Both the position numbers and the translations under genes were made by a program. Under the pieces are notes generated by a model, which saw only the letters and a list, made by a program, of their open reading frames with translations, searched no databases and was not told the origin of the DNA. A stretch of DNA of 64,000 bases from contig NC_072802.1 of assembly GCF_028583425.1 (NCBI RefSeq), positions 13,091,926-13,155,925 on the forward strand. Direction: 5' to 3'. The DNA is from Eublepharis macularius (Eukaryota > Chordata > Lepidosauria > Squamata > Eublepharidae). Positions 1 to 9,385 of this stretch are shown piece after piece. Each line of letters begins with the position of its first letter. The stretch's first letter is position 1.

Positions 1-2998
1 CTCTAATCTGTCTATACTGGAACCAATCATAATAAGGTAGTAGTTCCTCCTGAGTCCTTATTCTGAGTTTAGATGCTTCAATTCTAGTTATTTCTTTATA
101 AGTTAAACATTGTTGCTCATTATCAACAGCTCTCGGATCTATCACCTCATATGGAACTACCCACAAAGGGGTTCCTTCTTGTAAATAGATTCTGTACTTC
201 TTCCAGATTGTATATAAACTTCTCCGTATATAATGATGCAGGAACATCGAGTTCACCTTTACTTTATCATGCCATAGGTATGCGTGCCATCCGAATATTT
301 TTTTGTATCCCTCTAGGGCTAGTAATTTCTTGTTCTTTAACGTCATCCACTCTTTCAACCACACTAGGCAGATTGCGTCATGGTAAAGTCTTAGATTGGG
401 CAGTTGCATTCCGCCTCTTTCTTTTGCGTCTTGTAGAACTTTCATTTTCACTCGAGGCTTCTTGCCTGCCCATACAAAATCTGATATTTTCCTCTGCCAT
501 TTTTCGAATTGCTTGGAGTCTCTGATGATTGGTATTGTCTGTAGCAAAAACATTACTCTTGGTAACACATTCATCTTAACTGCTGCAATCCTTCCCAACC
601 ATGACAAATTCAGCCTGTTCCATTTAATCAAATCTCTCTCTATCTGAGTCCATAATTTTTCGTAGTTATTTTTAAATAAGTCTATATTCTTAGCAGTCAG
701 TTCGATTCCCAAATATTTCACCTTGCTTGTTACTTCACAATCCGTTATTTCCATTAACAATTGTTGTTTCTGCTTAGTCATGTTTTTACATAATATCTTT
801 GACTTCTTTTTATTAATATAAAAACCTGCCAAATCTCCAAACTCCTTAATCTTATCTATCACTTTTGGCATGTTCTCCAATGGGTCCTCTACAATTAACA
901 TTATATCATCCGCAAATGCTCTGACCTTGTATGAATAGTCCTTTATTTTTATTCCTCGAATTTCTTCATCTTGTCGTATTTGTATCATCAGGATCTCCAA
1001 TACCAAAATGAACAACAGTGGAGACAACGGGCAACCTTGTCTTGTTCCTTTACTTATAGTCAATTTCTTAGTCGCTTCATCATTCACCACAATTGCTGCA
1101 GTCTGGTCTCTGTAAATTTCCTTAATTGCTCTAATGAATCTTTCTCCCAATTGTAGCTTTTCCATAGTGGCAAACATAAAGTCCCAGTTTAAATTGTCAA
1201 ACGCCTTTTCAGCATCAACAAAGAAGAAACCAACCTCTTTATCACAACGCTTATCATAATATTCAATAGCATTAATCACTGTCCTTAAATTGTCTCTGAT
1301 TTGTCTGTCTGGCAAAAAGCCTGCTTGTTCCTCCTCGATAACTTCCGAAAGCCACCCCTTCAGTCTCTCCGCCAGTATCTTCGCAAAGATTTTATAGTCG
1401 TTGTTAAGTAACGATATAGGTCTATAGTTTTTCACATTAGTCAAGTCTTGGCCCTCTTTGGGGATCAATGATATATTCGCTTCACTCCAGGTATCTGGAA
1501 TCCTTTGATCCCTTAAAACTCCATTGATCACCTCTTTTAGGAATGGTGCCAGTTCATTGGCCATTGTCTTATAAAATTTAGCCGTAAGTCCATCTGGCCC
1601 TGGCGCCTTTCCTAGATTTGCAGATTGTATTGCCTTACTTAATTCCTCATCCGTTACTTCACTGTTCAATTTATTTCTCCAAACTTCCGAGATTACTGGA
1701 AGTTTCATTTTCTCCAAATATGATGCTATTGATTCTTTATTTACCTCTTTCTTATTGTACAGCTTAGCGTAGAATTTGTAAAAGGCTCTACTAATGGTAG
1801 TCTGTTCCAAATACGTTTTATTGTCTTCACAAATTTTATTTATTATTTTCTTTTCCCTTCTCTTCTTCAATTGCCATGCCAGATACTTCCCAGGTTTGTT
1901 TGCACCTTCAAACGCTTTCTGATTCAGTCTTTTAAGGTTCCACTCCAATTCTTTATTACTCATTGCTGTTAACTGTTCTTGAAGTATTTTAATTTCCTGA
2001 TATAATTTCTTTTTCCCTGGTCTCTTTTTTAACTGTATTTCTTTGGCTTTTATTTTCTCCTCGATCTCTTGTCTTTTCTCCTCTTTCTTTTTTCTTGCTC
2101 TACCATTTAAGTCCATTAGTATGCCCCTTATAACCGCCTTATAAGCATCCCAAACTTTATCAGTTGGTACTTCTTTATTCACGTTGTATTGTATGAAGAA
2201 CTTTGTCTCTCTTCTCAGCATCTCCATATTCTCTCCTTCCTGTAGCAAGTCCTCATTTATTCTCCATGCTTTCCTTTTTCTCCTTTTCCCTAATTTCCAC
2301 ATAATTGGATTGTGATCTGAGCCTACCATCGGCATTATTTCTACCTCCTTAGTCCATAACGCTAAGTCTTTTGAGGCCCAGATCATATCAATTCTTGATA
2401 ATGTAGAGTGCCTTGCAGAATAAAAAGTAAACTGTCTGCTTTTAGGATATTCTCTTCTCCATACATCTTCTAGAGTCTCCTGTTGTATCAACTCAAAAAA
2501 GAGCTTTGGTAATAGTCCTCTTTTCTTTTGTGCCGTTATTGTCTTTTTATCTAATTCCAAGTTTGTCACTCCATTGAAGTCTCCAGCAAGAATTATCTGG
2601 TCATATGAAAGATCGTCTAGTTGCTTCCTCAAATCCTCAAAGAAGCTTTCTTTTGCACCGTTAGGTGCATAAACTCCGACTACCAACACTCTCTTTAAGT
2701 TCCAGGTACATTCCACTGCTATAAATCTGGCTTCCACATCTTTCATTACAAATTTTGGCTGTAGCTCCTCTTTTATATACAACACCACTCCTCTTTTTTT
2801 CTTATTGGAGGCCGCTACAAATTCCTTGCCCAGTTTTCCCAATTTTAAATATTTTACATCCTGCTTTCGAATATGGGTCTCTTGCAAACAAACAATGTCA
2901 CATTTTTGTTTTAATAGCCAGTGGAAAATGTTTTTTCTCTTATTCGGTGAATTTAGTCCATTTACATTCCAAGATAAAACTTTACACTCCATACTCAT
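1..2998 (-). CDS. L1 ORF2p: endonuclease and reverse transcriptase (partial at C-terminus)
   Basis: ORF2p nicks the target DNA and primes reverse transcription of the element RNA from the nick. The frame starts at the ATG at 2998-2996. Its N-terminus reads MSMECKVLSWNVNGLNSPNK, the standard start of the apurinic-like endonuclease. QETHIR follows, with the catalytic Glu, and GSDHNP carries the Asp at about residue 228. The RT domain shows NYRPISLLNND, FVDAEKAFDN, TRQGCPLSPLLF and the catalytic AFADDIML at about residue 695; human ORF2p has its FADD near 702. The start ATG, the SDH codon and the FADD codons are all in one phase. I see no stop in this frame as far as the edge, so 999 codons are open. 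About 275 residues of the usual 1275 should lie beyond the window. Confidence 0.93.
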   Translation of the reverse strand, partial: MSMECKVLSWNVNGLNSPNKRKNIFHWLLKQKCDIVCLQETHIRKQDVKYLKLGKLGKEFVAASNKKKRGVVLYIKEELQPKFVMKDVEARFIAVECTWNLKRVLVVGVYAPNGAKESFFEDLRKQLDDLSYDQIILAGDFNGVTNLELDKKTITAQKKRGLLPKLFFELIQQETLEDVWRREYPKSRQFTFYSARHSTLSRIDMIWASKDLALWTKEVEIMPMVGSDHNPIMWKLGKRRKRKAWRINEDLLQEGENMEMLRRETKFFIQYNVNKEVPTDKVWDAYKAVIRGILMDLNGRARKKKEEKRQEIEEKIKAKEIQLKKRPGKKKLYQEIKILQEQLTAMSNKELEWNLKRLNQKAFEGANKPGKYLAWQLKKRREKKIINKICEDNKTYLEQTTISRAFYKFYAKLYNKKEVNKESIASYLEKMKLPVISEVWRNKLNSEVTDEELSKAIQSANLGKAPGPDGLTAKFYKTMANELAPFLKEVINGVLRDQRIPDTWSEANISLIPKEGQDLTNVKNYRPISLLNNDYKIFAKILAERLKGWLSEVIEEEQAGFLPDRQIRDNLRTVINAIEYYDKRCDKEVGFFFVDAEKAFDNLNWDFMFATMEKLQLGERFIRAIKEIYRDQTAAIVVNDEATKKLTISKGTRQGCPLSPLLFILVLEILMIQIRQDEEIRGIKIKDYSYKVRAFADDIMLIVEDPLENMPKVIDKIKEFGDLAGFYINKKKSKILCKNMTKQKQQLLMEITDCEVTSKVKYLGIELTAKNIDLFKNNYEKLWTQIERDLIKWNRLNLSWLGRIAAVKMNVLPRVMFLLQTIPIIRDSKQFEKWQRKISDFVWAGKKPRVKMKVLQDAKERGGMQLPNLRLYHDAICLVWLKEWMTLKNKKLLALEGYKKIFGWHAYLWHDKVKVNSMFLHHYIRRSLYTIWKKYRIYLQEGTPLWVVPYEVIDPRAVDNEQQCLTYKEITRIEASKLRIRTQEELLPYYDWFQYRQIR

Positions 2999-3852
2999 AA
3001 TCTTGTTGGTAAGTCCTTTTCATTGTCCCTTATAAATCGCTCCATCTCTCGCTCAGATCTAATGCGCTTTTTGGCCCCTCCAAATTCAAAGGACAGACCT
3101 TCTGGGAGCTCCCATCTGTACCTGATTTTCATGTCCTTCAACATCTGGATTAGCACTTTATATTTTTTCCGATCTAGTAACACTGATCTGGGTAATTCCT
3201 TCATTATGATAATTGTCTTGCCATCAATCTCCAATGGGTCTTGAAACTGTTTAGTCACAATCTTCTCTTTCATGTTTCGTGTCGTAAACTGCACAATCAC
3301 ATCTCTTGGTAATTTCCTCTGGGTTGCAATTCTCGAGTTTACGCGATATGCCACATCAAGGATAGCCACAACTTCCTCCTCCTCCTTCCCCAGGTATTCA
3401 GCTAACACCTCAGTCATCTGTTCTTGCGCTGTCTTTCCTTCCACTTCCGGCAAGCCGCGAAATCTCAGCTGCTTCTCCATGTGTCTACTTTCCGCAACCG
3501 CCATTCTTCCCCTCATCAGTCTCATCTCTGTTTGTTGCGTGTCTGCTAGATTCTCCATCGCGCCTTCTACTGCTTTAACTCTCCGCTGCGTTCCTTGTAA
3601 TTCATTTTGTATTGTTTCCATACCTTTCTTCACTTCTGACAGCTCCGATTTTACTGTCTGTTTAACCTCTTTAATCAGCTCCAATTTCGTGTCCTTAAGT
3701 TCTTTAATCACTTCTAAAAGTTTTTTGTCCAGGTTTTCTATTGCCGATTGCCACTCTTTTTTCGACATCGTGGGGCTTGCTTTAGCTCGCTCCCACGAGT
3801 CCGCTCTCTTCCTTAACTCCGTGGCGTAAGATTTAATATCTTTTCGTTTCAA
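2995..3852 (-). CDS. L1 ORF1p RNA-binding chaperone
   Basis: ORF1p trimerises and coats the L1 RNA in the retrotransposition particle. The 285-residue frame has a charged coiled coil at about residues 35-130 (repeated ELKDTKLELIKEVKQ-like heptads), then an RRM-like part (KQLRFRGLPE, VIVQF) and a basic C-terminal domain (LPRSVLLDRKKYKVL, RYRWELPEGLSFEF). Human ORF1p is 338 residues, so this one is short but complete in layout. The start is odd. The frame extends to a TTG at 3852-3850 with an in-frame TAA a little upstream and no ATG between. The first in-frame ATG is at 3768-3766, residue 29, with A at -3. Either an ATG became TTG or translation begins at residue 29. The TGA stop overlaps the ORF2 ATG as ATGA. 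Confidence 0.9.
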   Translation of the reverse strand: MKRKDIKSYATELRKRADSWERAKASPTMSKKEWQSAIENLDKKLLEVIKELKDTKLELIKEVKQTVKSELSEVKKGMETIQNELQGTQRRVKAVEGAMENLADTQQTEMRLMRGRMAVAESRHMEKQLRFRGLPEVEGKTAQEQMTEVLAEYLGKEEEEVVAILDVAYRVNSRIATQRKLPRDVIVQFTTRNMKEKIVTKQFQDPLEIDGKTIIIMKELPRSVLLDRKKYKVLIQMLKDMKIRYRWELPEGLSFEFGGAKKRIRSEREMERFIRDNEKDLPTRL

Positions 3853-4683
3853 ATGTCCCGGTCTTCTTGCATAAATTAATTTTTAAAGAGTCCAAAATGT
3901 CGGGCGTCTTTTCTCTATGGTTTCTCTATGATTTTGTAATCCAAAATGGCCTACTTCCTTTTCCGCTGAAGCCACGACCCTTCCCCTTTCAAAGATGGTG
4001 ATTCCCTTCTTCCTGCCCTCCAGCAAGGGCCGCTTCTCTCCAGCAACTCTATTGTTATTACGCACTTCCTGTCTCCCGACTTCCCACAGTAGGTCTCGCG
4101 ATGGTATCTTTTTCTCACAGCTCCATAACCGCAAGTATTCAAAACAATAGTCCAATTTCTTTAATAACTTCTTTAAACTTAGTCTCTTTTCAAATACAAC
4201 TCTTGCCGAGTCTTCCCCTCCTTTTCATTAGCCTGTTGCAGTTTGAAAATCTACTTTTATTCCTCTCTGCTTTTATCAATCTGTCCCGTATCAGAAGATA
4301 GTGATCTTTACCTTCTCATTCACTTTTCTCAGGTTGTAATCGCTGTTTCGATTTTAACTTCTCCTCTCCACTTCTTCCCCCAATCGAAGCTTGGGTATGT
4401 AGGTCTTATGCCAGCCAAATTGGCCCCAGAACTGCCGCAGAGATTGTAGCCGACCTGTCGCAGGGTGGGACCTCAAGGATCGGGAGGGGACCCGTTGCGC
4501 AGAGCCCCCCCTCGTCCGAGATCTAACACACCCTAGGGTCTTGAGCGTTCTTTGCCTGCTCTCCGCCTGAGAGCAGTCGGCCGCGGGCTATTTTCCCCCG
4601 CCGGCCGCTTAAAACGGCAGTCCGGTCAGCTCCGCAAATGGAGCTGCTTCAGACCTCCATAAATCCCAAACCGGAAGTCCGGA
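3853..4683 (-). promoter_or_regulatory. L1 5' UTR with internal promoter
   Basis: This is the leader between the element's 5' end and ORF1. The 5'-most 250 bp (right side) are CpG-rich. The last bases on the right carry ACCGGAAGT (4670-4678) inside the palindrome CCGGAAGTCCGG (4671-4682), a textbook ETS/GABP-type site at the predicted transcription start. The remainder, toward ORF1, is AT-richer and has no long open frame that I recognise. L1 promoters are internal and lie in this region; that this one is used is inference. Confidence 0.75.
4670..4682 (-). promoter_or_regulatory. ETS-type site at the L1 5' terminus
   Basis: ACCGGAAGT lies within the palindrome CCGGAAGTCCGG at the very 5' end of the L1. 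ETS sites close to the start are common in TATA-less CpG promoters. This is a motif match only. Confidence 0.5.
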
Positions 4684-4820
4684 AAAAATTTTACAGTCAT
4701 TATTGAGTAACGAAATAGGTCTATAATTTTTAACGTTAGTCAAATCTTGTCCTTCTTTAGGGATCAGTGATATGTTGGCTTCACTCCAAGTATCTGGGAT
4801 CCTTTGATCCCTCAAAATGC
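4684..4820 (-). pseudogene. Scrap of an older L1 ORF2 RT domain
   Basis: Reads IPDTWSEANISLIPKEGQ, then DLTNVKNYRPISLLNND and CKIF on the minus strand. It is collinear with about 1381-1520 of the left-edge L1 but diverged at many sites. It is cut on the left by the young L1's 5' end and on the right by a palindrome. It is probably the target into which the young L1 inserted. Confidence 0.85.
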
Positions 4821-4828
4821 ATCTCTGA

Positions 4829-4857
4829 CTGCGTGATGACATCATGTCATCACGCAG
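4829..4857. repeat. Perfect 29-bp palindrome
   Basis: Two 14-bp arms (CTGCGTGATGACAT and its complement) surround a single central base. The core TGACATCATGTCA resembles the GTGATGTCATCAC-type sequence seen in repeat H at about 12.97-13.12 kb, so it may be a piece of that family. Confidence 0.8.
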
Positions 4858-5320
4858 CGCGAGATGGATGGGGCGGTGCGCGGAAGCTTCTCCATGCTCC
4901 GCACACTGCCCCAGCAGCTGCTCGCAGCTTCTGCGCCCAGCTGGGGCATGTGGGGGCAGAGGAGTGCACAGCAGAGCTGGCATGACTGGCTGCAGCAGTA
5001 GCTGCAGCCAGCCAGCCGCTGCCACTGCCAAGCTCCCCAGCTGGGCGCAGAAGCCCCGAGCTGCTGCTGGGGCAGTGCATGGAGGCTGCTCCACGCGCCG
5101 CCCCAGCAGCGCCTCGTGGCTTCTGCACCCGGCCAGGGCGTGTGGGAGCAGCCAGCCCCATGCCACTGCCACCACGCGCCCCAGCTGGGCGCAGAAGCTG
5201 CAAGCCGCTGCTGGGGAGGCGCACGGAGGCTGCGCCCGGCTGGGGCGTGCGGTGGCGGCGGCAGCACGGGGCTGGCTGGCTGGCTACAGCAGTAGCTGCA
5301 GCCTAGTCATGCCAGCTTCG
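4858..5320. repeat. GC-rich complex of nested inverted repeats
   Basis: Modules such as CCCAGCTGGGCGCAGAAGC and GCTGCTGGGGCAGT recur in both orientations (for example about 4905-4950 against 5038-5085, and again near 5180-5220). A longer outer pair around GCAGCAGTAGCTGCAGCC occurs near 4990 and 5290. The stretch is CpG-rich and open in several frames on both strands, which is expected of stop-poor GC-rich DNA and is not evidence of coding. The family is not known to me. Confidence 0.7.
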
Positions 5321-6019
5321 CTGTGCGCGCCTCAGCCCCCAACACCCCCTCCGGCGCCCCTCCAGTTCCCTCGCGCCCGAGGCCACTGCCTACCTGGCCT
5401 CCATGGGCGCGCCGGCCCTGTTTATGACCTTGTACTTCCTCTCAGACTATGATATGTCTTTCTTCCTAGAAACGCAGCGTGATATCACAAAGATGTAAAA
5501 TGTTCTCACGAAGAAAGAGCGGCAAAACATTGTTTATAATTGGGAGGGGGAGGAAAAGTGGACTAGAAAAGAAATGTATCTCTCACATGTTGTCATTCCT
5601 TTCAATCTCTAGTCGAGCTGCTTAGACGTTTGTTTTACTCCTAAGTAGACCTATGGACCTGAATATGGAAATGATCTGATTTTTAAATAAACTCCATTTG
5701 ACTAAGTACTTGTGTCTTACTGCAAATGGGAGAGAGGTCTGTCTGCTATATCCTGTCACCCATGCCTGACACCTGTTGGGGAGAGACAAAACTACATGAG
5801 ATTTTGGATTTGGATCTCTGTGTTCAGCTCTGCAGTCAAACTTCTCTAAACAGCAACTTTGGGGAAGGGACTTTAGCATTTGCCCAATTAATGCTCCCTG
5901 CCCTGCCATTTTCCTTATGGAAGTCCTGCCCTCCCCAATGTACTTTTTGGCTTGACAGAGAAAATATGCAGGCAAGCCCAATGGAGAAATGCTAAAGTTA
6001 TTTGGCTGTTTCAGTGATA
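5321..6019. other. No recognised feature
   Basis: The left part is still GC-rich, then the sequence becomes ordinary AT-richer non-coding DNA. I see no repeat family or coding signal in it. Confidence 0.6.
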
Positions 6020-6165
6020 TCACTCCCCACTGCTTTAATCCTCTTTGAAGTGATGTTTTAGAGGAAAGCAATGGCAATCCAGCTCTGCTCATCTCTTGCC
6101 TTGAAAACCCTGTGGGGGTAACCATTAAGTGAGCTGCGACTTGACAGCACTTAATTATGAAGTGC
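6020..6165 (-). mobile_element. 5S-type SINE, 3' body fragment
   Basis: On the minus strand it reads like the body of the 5S-headed SINEs at 40.7 and 44.4 kb: GTCAAGTCGCAGC, a TTTTCAAGGCAAGAGA block, then GATTGCCATTGC. The 5S head is missing. Confidence 0.6.
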
Positions 6166-6384
6166 TATTTCGCATAGTTATTTTGGATGTTTTAGACTTC
6201 AGAAGTGTCAATAGTTCATTCTGTAATGGTGGTCTTATTGTTGTGAGCTGACTTGAACATCAGCTGGAGAGGGTTATAACATTTCAAATAAGAGCAGTAA
6301 ATAAGTAAATATATGGAGGAAGTGGTCCTTCAGATACTCTGACCTCAGGCTTCCTTTCAGATACCAGGCGGAAACTGTACTATT

Positions 6385-6475
6385 TATGGTACCTGATGAA
6401 GGGAGCTTTGACTCTTGACAGCTCATGCCTTGGAAGTCTAGTTGGTCTTTAAGATGCTGCTGGATTCTAGCCTTA
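6385..6475 (+). repeat. Old D-type repeat fragment
   Basis: CCTGATGAAGGGAGC, then AGTCTAGTTGGTCTTTAAG and GCTGCTGGATTC match the dispersed repeat also seen at 11.33 and 61.6 kb. It is an old, diverged, single-arm copy. Confidence 0.6.
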
Positions 6476-6479
6476 GGTT

Positions 6480-6665
6480 ATTTACCTTTGGTGGGTTTTA
6501 ACTCTGAATGGCAGTTGGCTGTTATATGCTTAGCACTACTGTTGTTCTTTATCGTTTGTATGGGGTTTTAATTTTGTTTGAGCCTTTTAATTTTTGTAAG
6601 CTACCTTGGATTTCAATTTGATGTAAATGCCAGATAGTCTTTTAAAAAATATTTTGAATAAATTA
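6480..6665 (+). mobile_element. LINE 3' tail (L2/CR1-like)
   Basis: GTAAGCTACCTTGGATTTC followed by an AT-rich stretch with AATAAATT is the familiar 3' end of L2-like LINEs in reptiles. No coding part remains. Confidence 0.4.
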
Positions 6666-6764
6666 ATACTCCACCTTCCTTAATTCAGAGATGATTGGGG
6701 GATGAGGAAGTTGGGAAGAGGTAGGCAGATCAGATTCTCACCTGAACTGGGTAAAGAATAAAGT

Positions 6765-6880
6765 CTCGACAATATTTATTTAAAATATTTATATGCTGTC
6801 TTTCCACCCAAAATATCCCCTCCAGGGAGGTGAACAACAGATAAAACATTAAAAGGAAATTTAAAATACTTATATAAATA
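6765..6880 (-). mobile_element. LINE 3' tail fragment
   Basis: On the minus strand, the order of an AT-rich part, a cluster near GGTGGAAAGACAGC and ATAAATATT resembles L2-like 3' UTR tails. It is weak and old. Confidence 0.3.
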
Positions 6881-7240
6881 CAGTAAGAAACATATTGATA
6901 TATAATCAAACAAACACATACAACCAGGGAGGAGGTCCAATAAGAGTTTAATGGGAGTATACCAAATGGGGGAAAAAAGTCTTCAGTAAGCATGCTGTCC
7001 TTCTTCCCTCTCCCCAACGCACACTGAAATGCATAGATTGTTTGCAAGGGATATACCAATCAGTTTCCCAGCATGGAGTTTTCAAAAACAAGGGAGAGAG
7101 TCACATCCAGGTGGAAGCCCACCAGCCCTAGGAGGAGGTACTGTCCATCAAAGCATCAAGGGGCATGGATGCCACTTTGTGATATACTGAGTGAAAGCCT
7201 AGAATTGTTCAACAAAAAGACTCTGCTCGGCTATCATAGG

Positions 7241-7982
7241 TAGACATGGGCATGAACAGCATCACGAACAGAAAAAAACAATGAACAGCCTAATCTGCTG
7301 TTCTCGAACAAGCTGTTTGTGAGGCCCCATCCTAAACAAACAGGTGGTCATTGCAAGCCTCCTTAGTTGCCTTCAGCAGCCCTTTGGCAAGCCAGACAGC
7401 CTGACACCTGCTGCAATCAATCCCCTTGGCAACCGGAGGCTGGGAGGGACTGATCTCTGTCTGAACTCCTTCTGGCTTTCCTTCTGGCTTTAACCCTTCA
7501 AAGTACTTCCAGCAGAGTCTCATTTTTGCCACTGTGAAGAGAAAATGACAGCCAACGGGGAGACCCGTGGATCATGCCTTTCCCAGGGTCAATCTCTCTG
7601 AAACTTGGGGGGTCTTCAGAGGACAGTGAGGACTATGTCCCCTGCAAATTTGGTGGGTATTGGACATTGGGAAGGTCACTTTTGTAACCCCTCAAACTAG
7701 CTGCCAGCAGACACTGCTGTTTTTGCCAAGACAGGGCCCTTTAAACTATCAGCTGGCAGGAGGCAGGGGGGAATCTTTAAAGGGCCAGGTAAGTGGGTTT
7801 AAGGGGAGGGGGGTCTAAGTGGGGGAGTTGGGTGGGGGTGGTTCTGGCCCCCATGAACAACGAACATGTCCAGGAACATTTCATGTTCGTCCATGTTCAT
7901 TGTTTGTTTTTCGTTGTTCGTGGATGGCACTGAATGATGAACAGGGTGTTCAGGTTTTTTTTCCTGTTCGTGCCCATGTCTA
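7241..7982. mobile_element. Non-autonomous hAT element (deletion derivative)
   Basis: The 742-bp element starts TAGACATGGGCATGAAC and ends GTTCGTGCCCATGTCTA. It is flanked by an exact 8-bp target duplication ATCATAGG (7233-7240 and 7983-7990). These are the termini of the 8.8-kb hAT at 47003-55825. The left 200 bp also match the reverse complement of that element's right end (AAACAAACAGGTGGTC, TTGGCAACCGGAGGCTGGGAG). Subterminal GTTCG/CGAAC motifs are dense at both ends. There is no transposase, so movement would need one in trans. Confidence 0.93.
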
Positions 7983-7990
7983 ATCATAGG

Positions 7991-8474
7991 CAGCCATAGG
8001 GAAAAAGAGTGGAAGCAATCATATCAAATGATAGCTCACAACTTTACAACTGTCAACTCAACCCTTAAAGAAAATGGACCCTTAAACCATTGGATGGCTG
8101 ACTGGGAGTATCTCTGTTTCTTCTGCAAGGTTTTCATCTGAAGATCACAAAGTCACACTTGCACTCCAAGTTGAAAGAGCTTGAGAGCCTGGGGAAAGAT
8201 CTGAAGCTTGGAGCTTGCAGTGACAACGAAAGCAGAAGAGTAACATTCCAAGGAACTTTTTCTGTATGGAAGGCCACGTGGTCATGCAAGTCAACACCTG
8301 TAGGGTGAAGAAGTGCAAGCAAAGGGTTGCTGTCTCTCATTCCTAGGGAGCTGCCCCTATTTTCTATTGCCTATTTCAAAATAAAACACGATTGTTATTT
8401 AGTCCTTGTTTTGCCCCTAGGGAAAGATCTGTTTTGAAAATACTGTTCATGTCTGTACATGTGTGCTAGGGTGC
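7991..8474. other. No recognised feature
   Basis: Ordinary non-coding sequence; I see no element ends, repeats or coding signal. Confidence 0.6.
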
Positions 8475-8545
8475 TTTAGGTTTCAGTCCCATTAATTTCA
8501 ATGGGCTTAGACTGGAGTAACTCTGTTTAGGATTGCACTGGAAGT
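8475..8545 (+). repeat. Short family-E repeat, one arm
   Basis: AATGGGCTTAGACTGGAGTA, then ACTCTGTTTAGGATTGCACT matches one arm of the palindrome at 9548-9642. Confidence 0.7.
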
Positions 8546-8849
8546 CTGGGAGAGGAGCTCATGCCAGGCCTTGCAACCCCCCAGAGAGGGCCCTGCCCTG
8601 GTATAGCCGCACGTGCTCATAGATGCAAAATCCAGCATGCAGCTTCCTTATTTATCCCAGGAGCACATGTTGTTTCAAGATGTAAAATATTAGCAAATAT
8701 TCTTAAATTTTAAAAAAGGAATGTGCTTTGTAAGTTAACATGCCATTTTCAGAGGACAGGCTGTGGCAGAGAATATGAATACAATATTCTTGGCATTAGA
8801 ATCGACTTCATACAAAAGCCCTTAAGTGCCTGGGAAAGGTCTTTTTTTT
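8546..8849. other. No recognised feature
   Basis: Short unique-looking stretch between repeat E and an L1 3' end. Nothing seen. Confidence 0.5.
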
Positions 8850-9385
8850 CCAGAAAAAAAATTATTTATAAATTGTGATATACAAACATATTGTTACATT
8901 TTTTATCTTTTGTTAACCAATAAACAGTAAACATCATTAAACTATTTACATCAATTCTGTTCTTGTTATCTTCTTTGTGTAACCATTTTTGTTTACTATG
9001 ATACTAAAGAAACGGGATGCCATAAAGTAAAATTACAATATTTCCTTACATAAATTCAAGTGGTATTGTGAAGTTAGTTTAAATTATAAGTTTTAATATT
9101 GTTAGCAATAGGACTTTGCATGACAACTTTACAAACTCATGATTGTTTGGCAGGATCTTGTAGGGGGTTGAATATTATTAATTGTTATAAACTCAAAGAA
9201 GGGGAACCATTTCTCCAAAAAGTTTGTTGTGTTGGAAAGTGTTCCGCCTGATATATTTTATCATTTATTTTTTCTAGTATAAAATGGTCCCAGGTTTTTA
9301 TAAACCATTTGTCTGTTGTTGGTGGGTTATGTGATTTCCAATTTGCTGCAATTACTCTGTTAGTGGAAAGTTCTTTCTGGACCCC
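8850..9385 (-). pseudogene. L1 3' end, second L1 lineage
   Basis: On the minus strand, a diverged ORF2 C-terminus reads NRVIAANWKSHNPPTTDKWF followed by TWDHFILEKINDKI. This aligns with the insertion at 54.8-55.4 kb (SYWRQKSAPSVGSWKSRIWD, HFILQKISDQL). An AT-rich 3' UTR runs to a poly(T) block near 8847. The C-terminus differs clearly from that of the left-edge L1, so it is a separate lineage. Confidence 0.75.

Larger units (their letters stand above)
1..4683 (-). mobile_element. L1 LINE, 5'-complete, cut at its 3' side by the window edge
   Basis: This is a non-LTR retrotransposon of the L1 clade on the minus strand. In its own order it has a 5' UTR of about 0.83 kb (4683 to 3853), ORF1, and ORF2 running off the left edge. 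The 5' end is placed at about 4683 because the GC-rich leader stops there and the flanking DNA is a piece of another, more diverged L1 RT domain. The 3' end and poly(A) lie outside the window, so the target duplication cannot be checked. EN and RT motifs sit at almost the same residue numbers as in mammalian L1 ORF2p. The copy looks young. Confidence 0.93.

Noticed and set aside
4609-5452. Several long overlapping open frames on both strands
   Set aside because: GC-rich, stop-poor inverted-repeat DNA; one frame even joins L1 RT, palindrome and repeat. There are no conserved domains.
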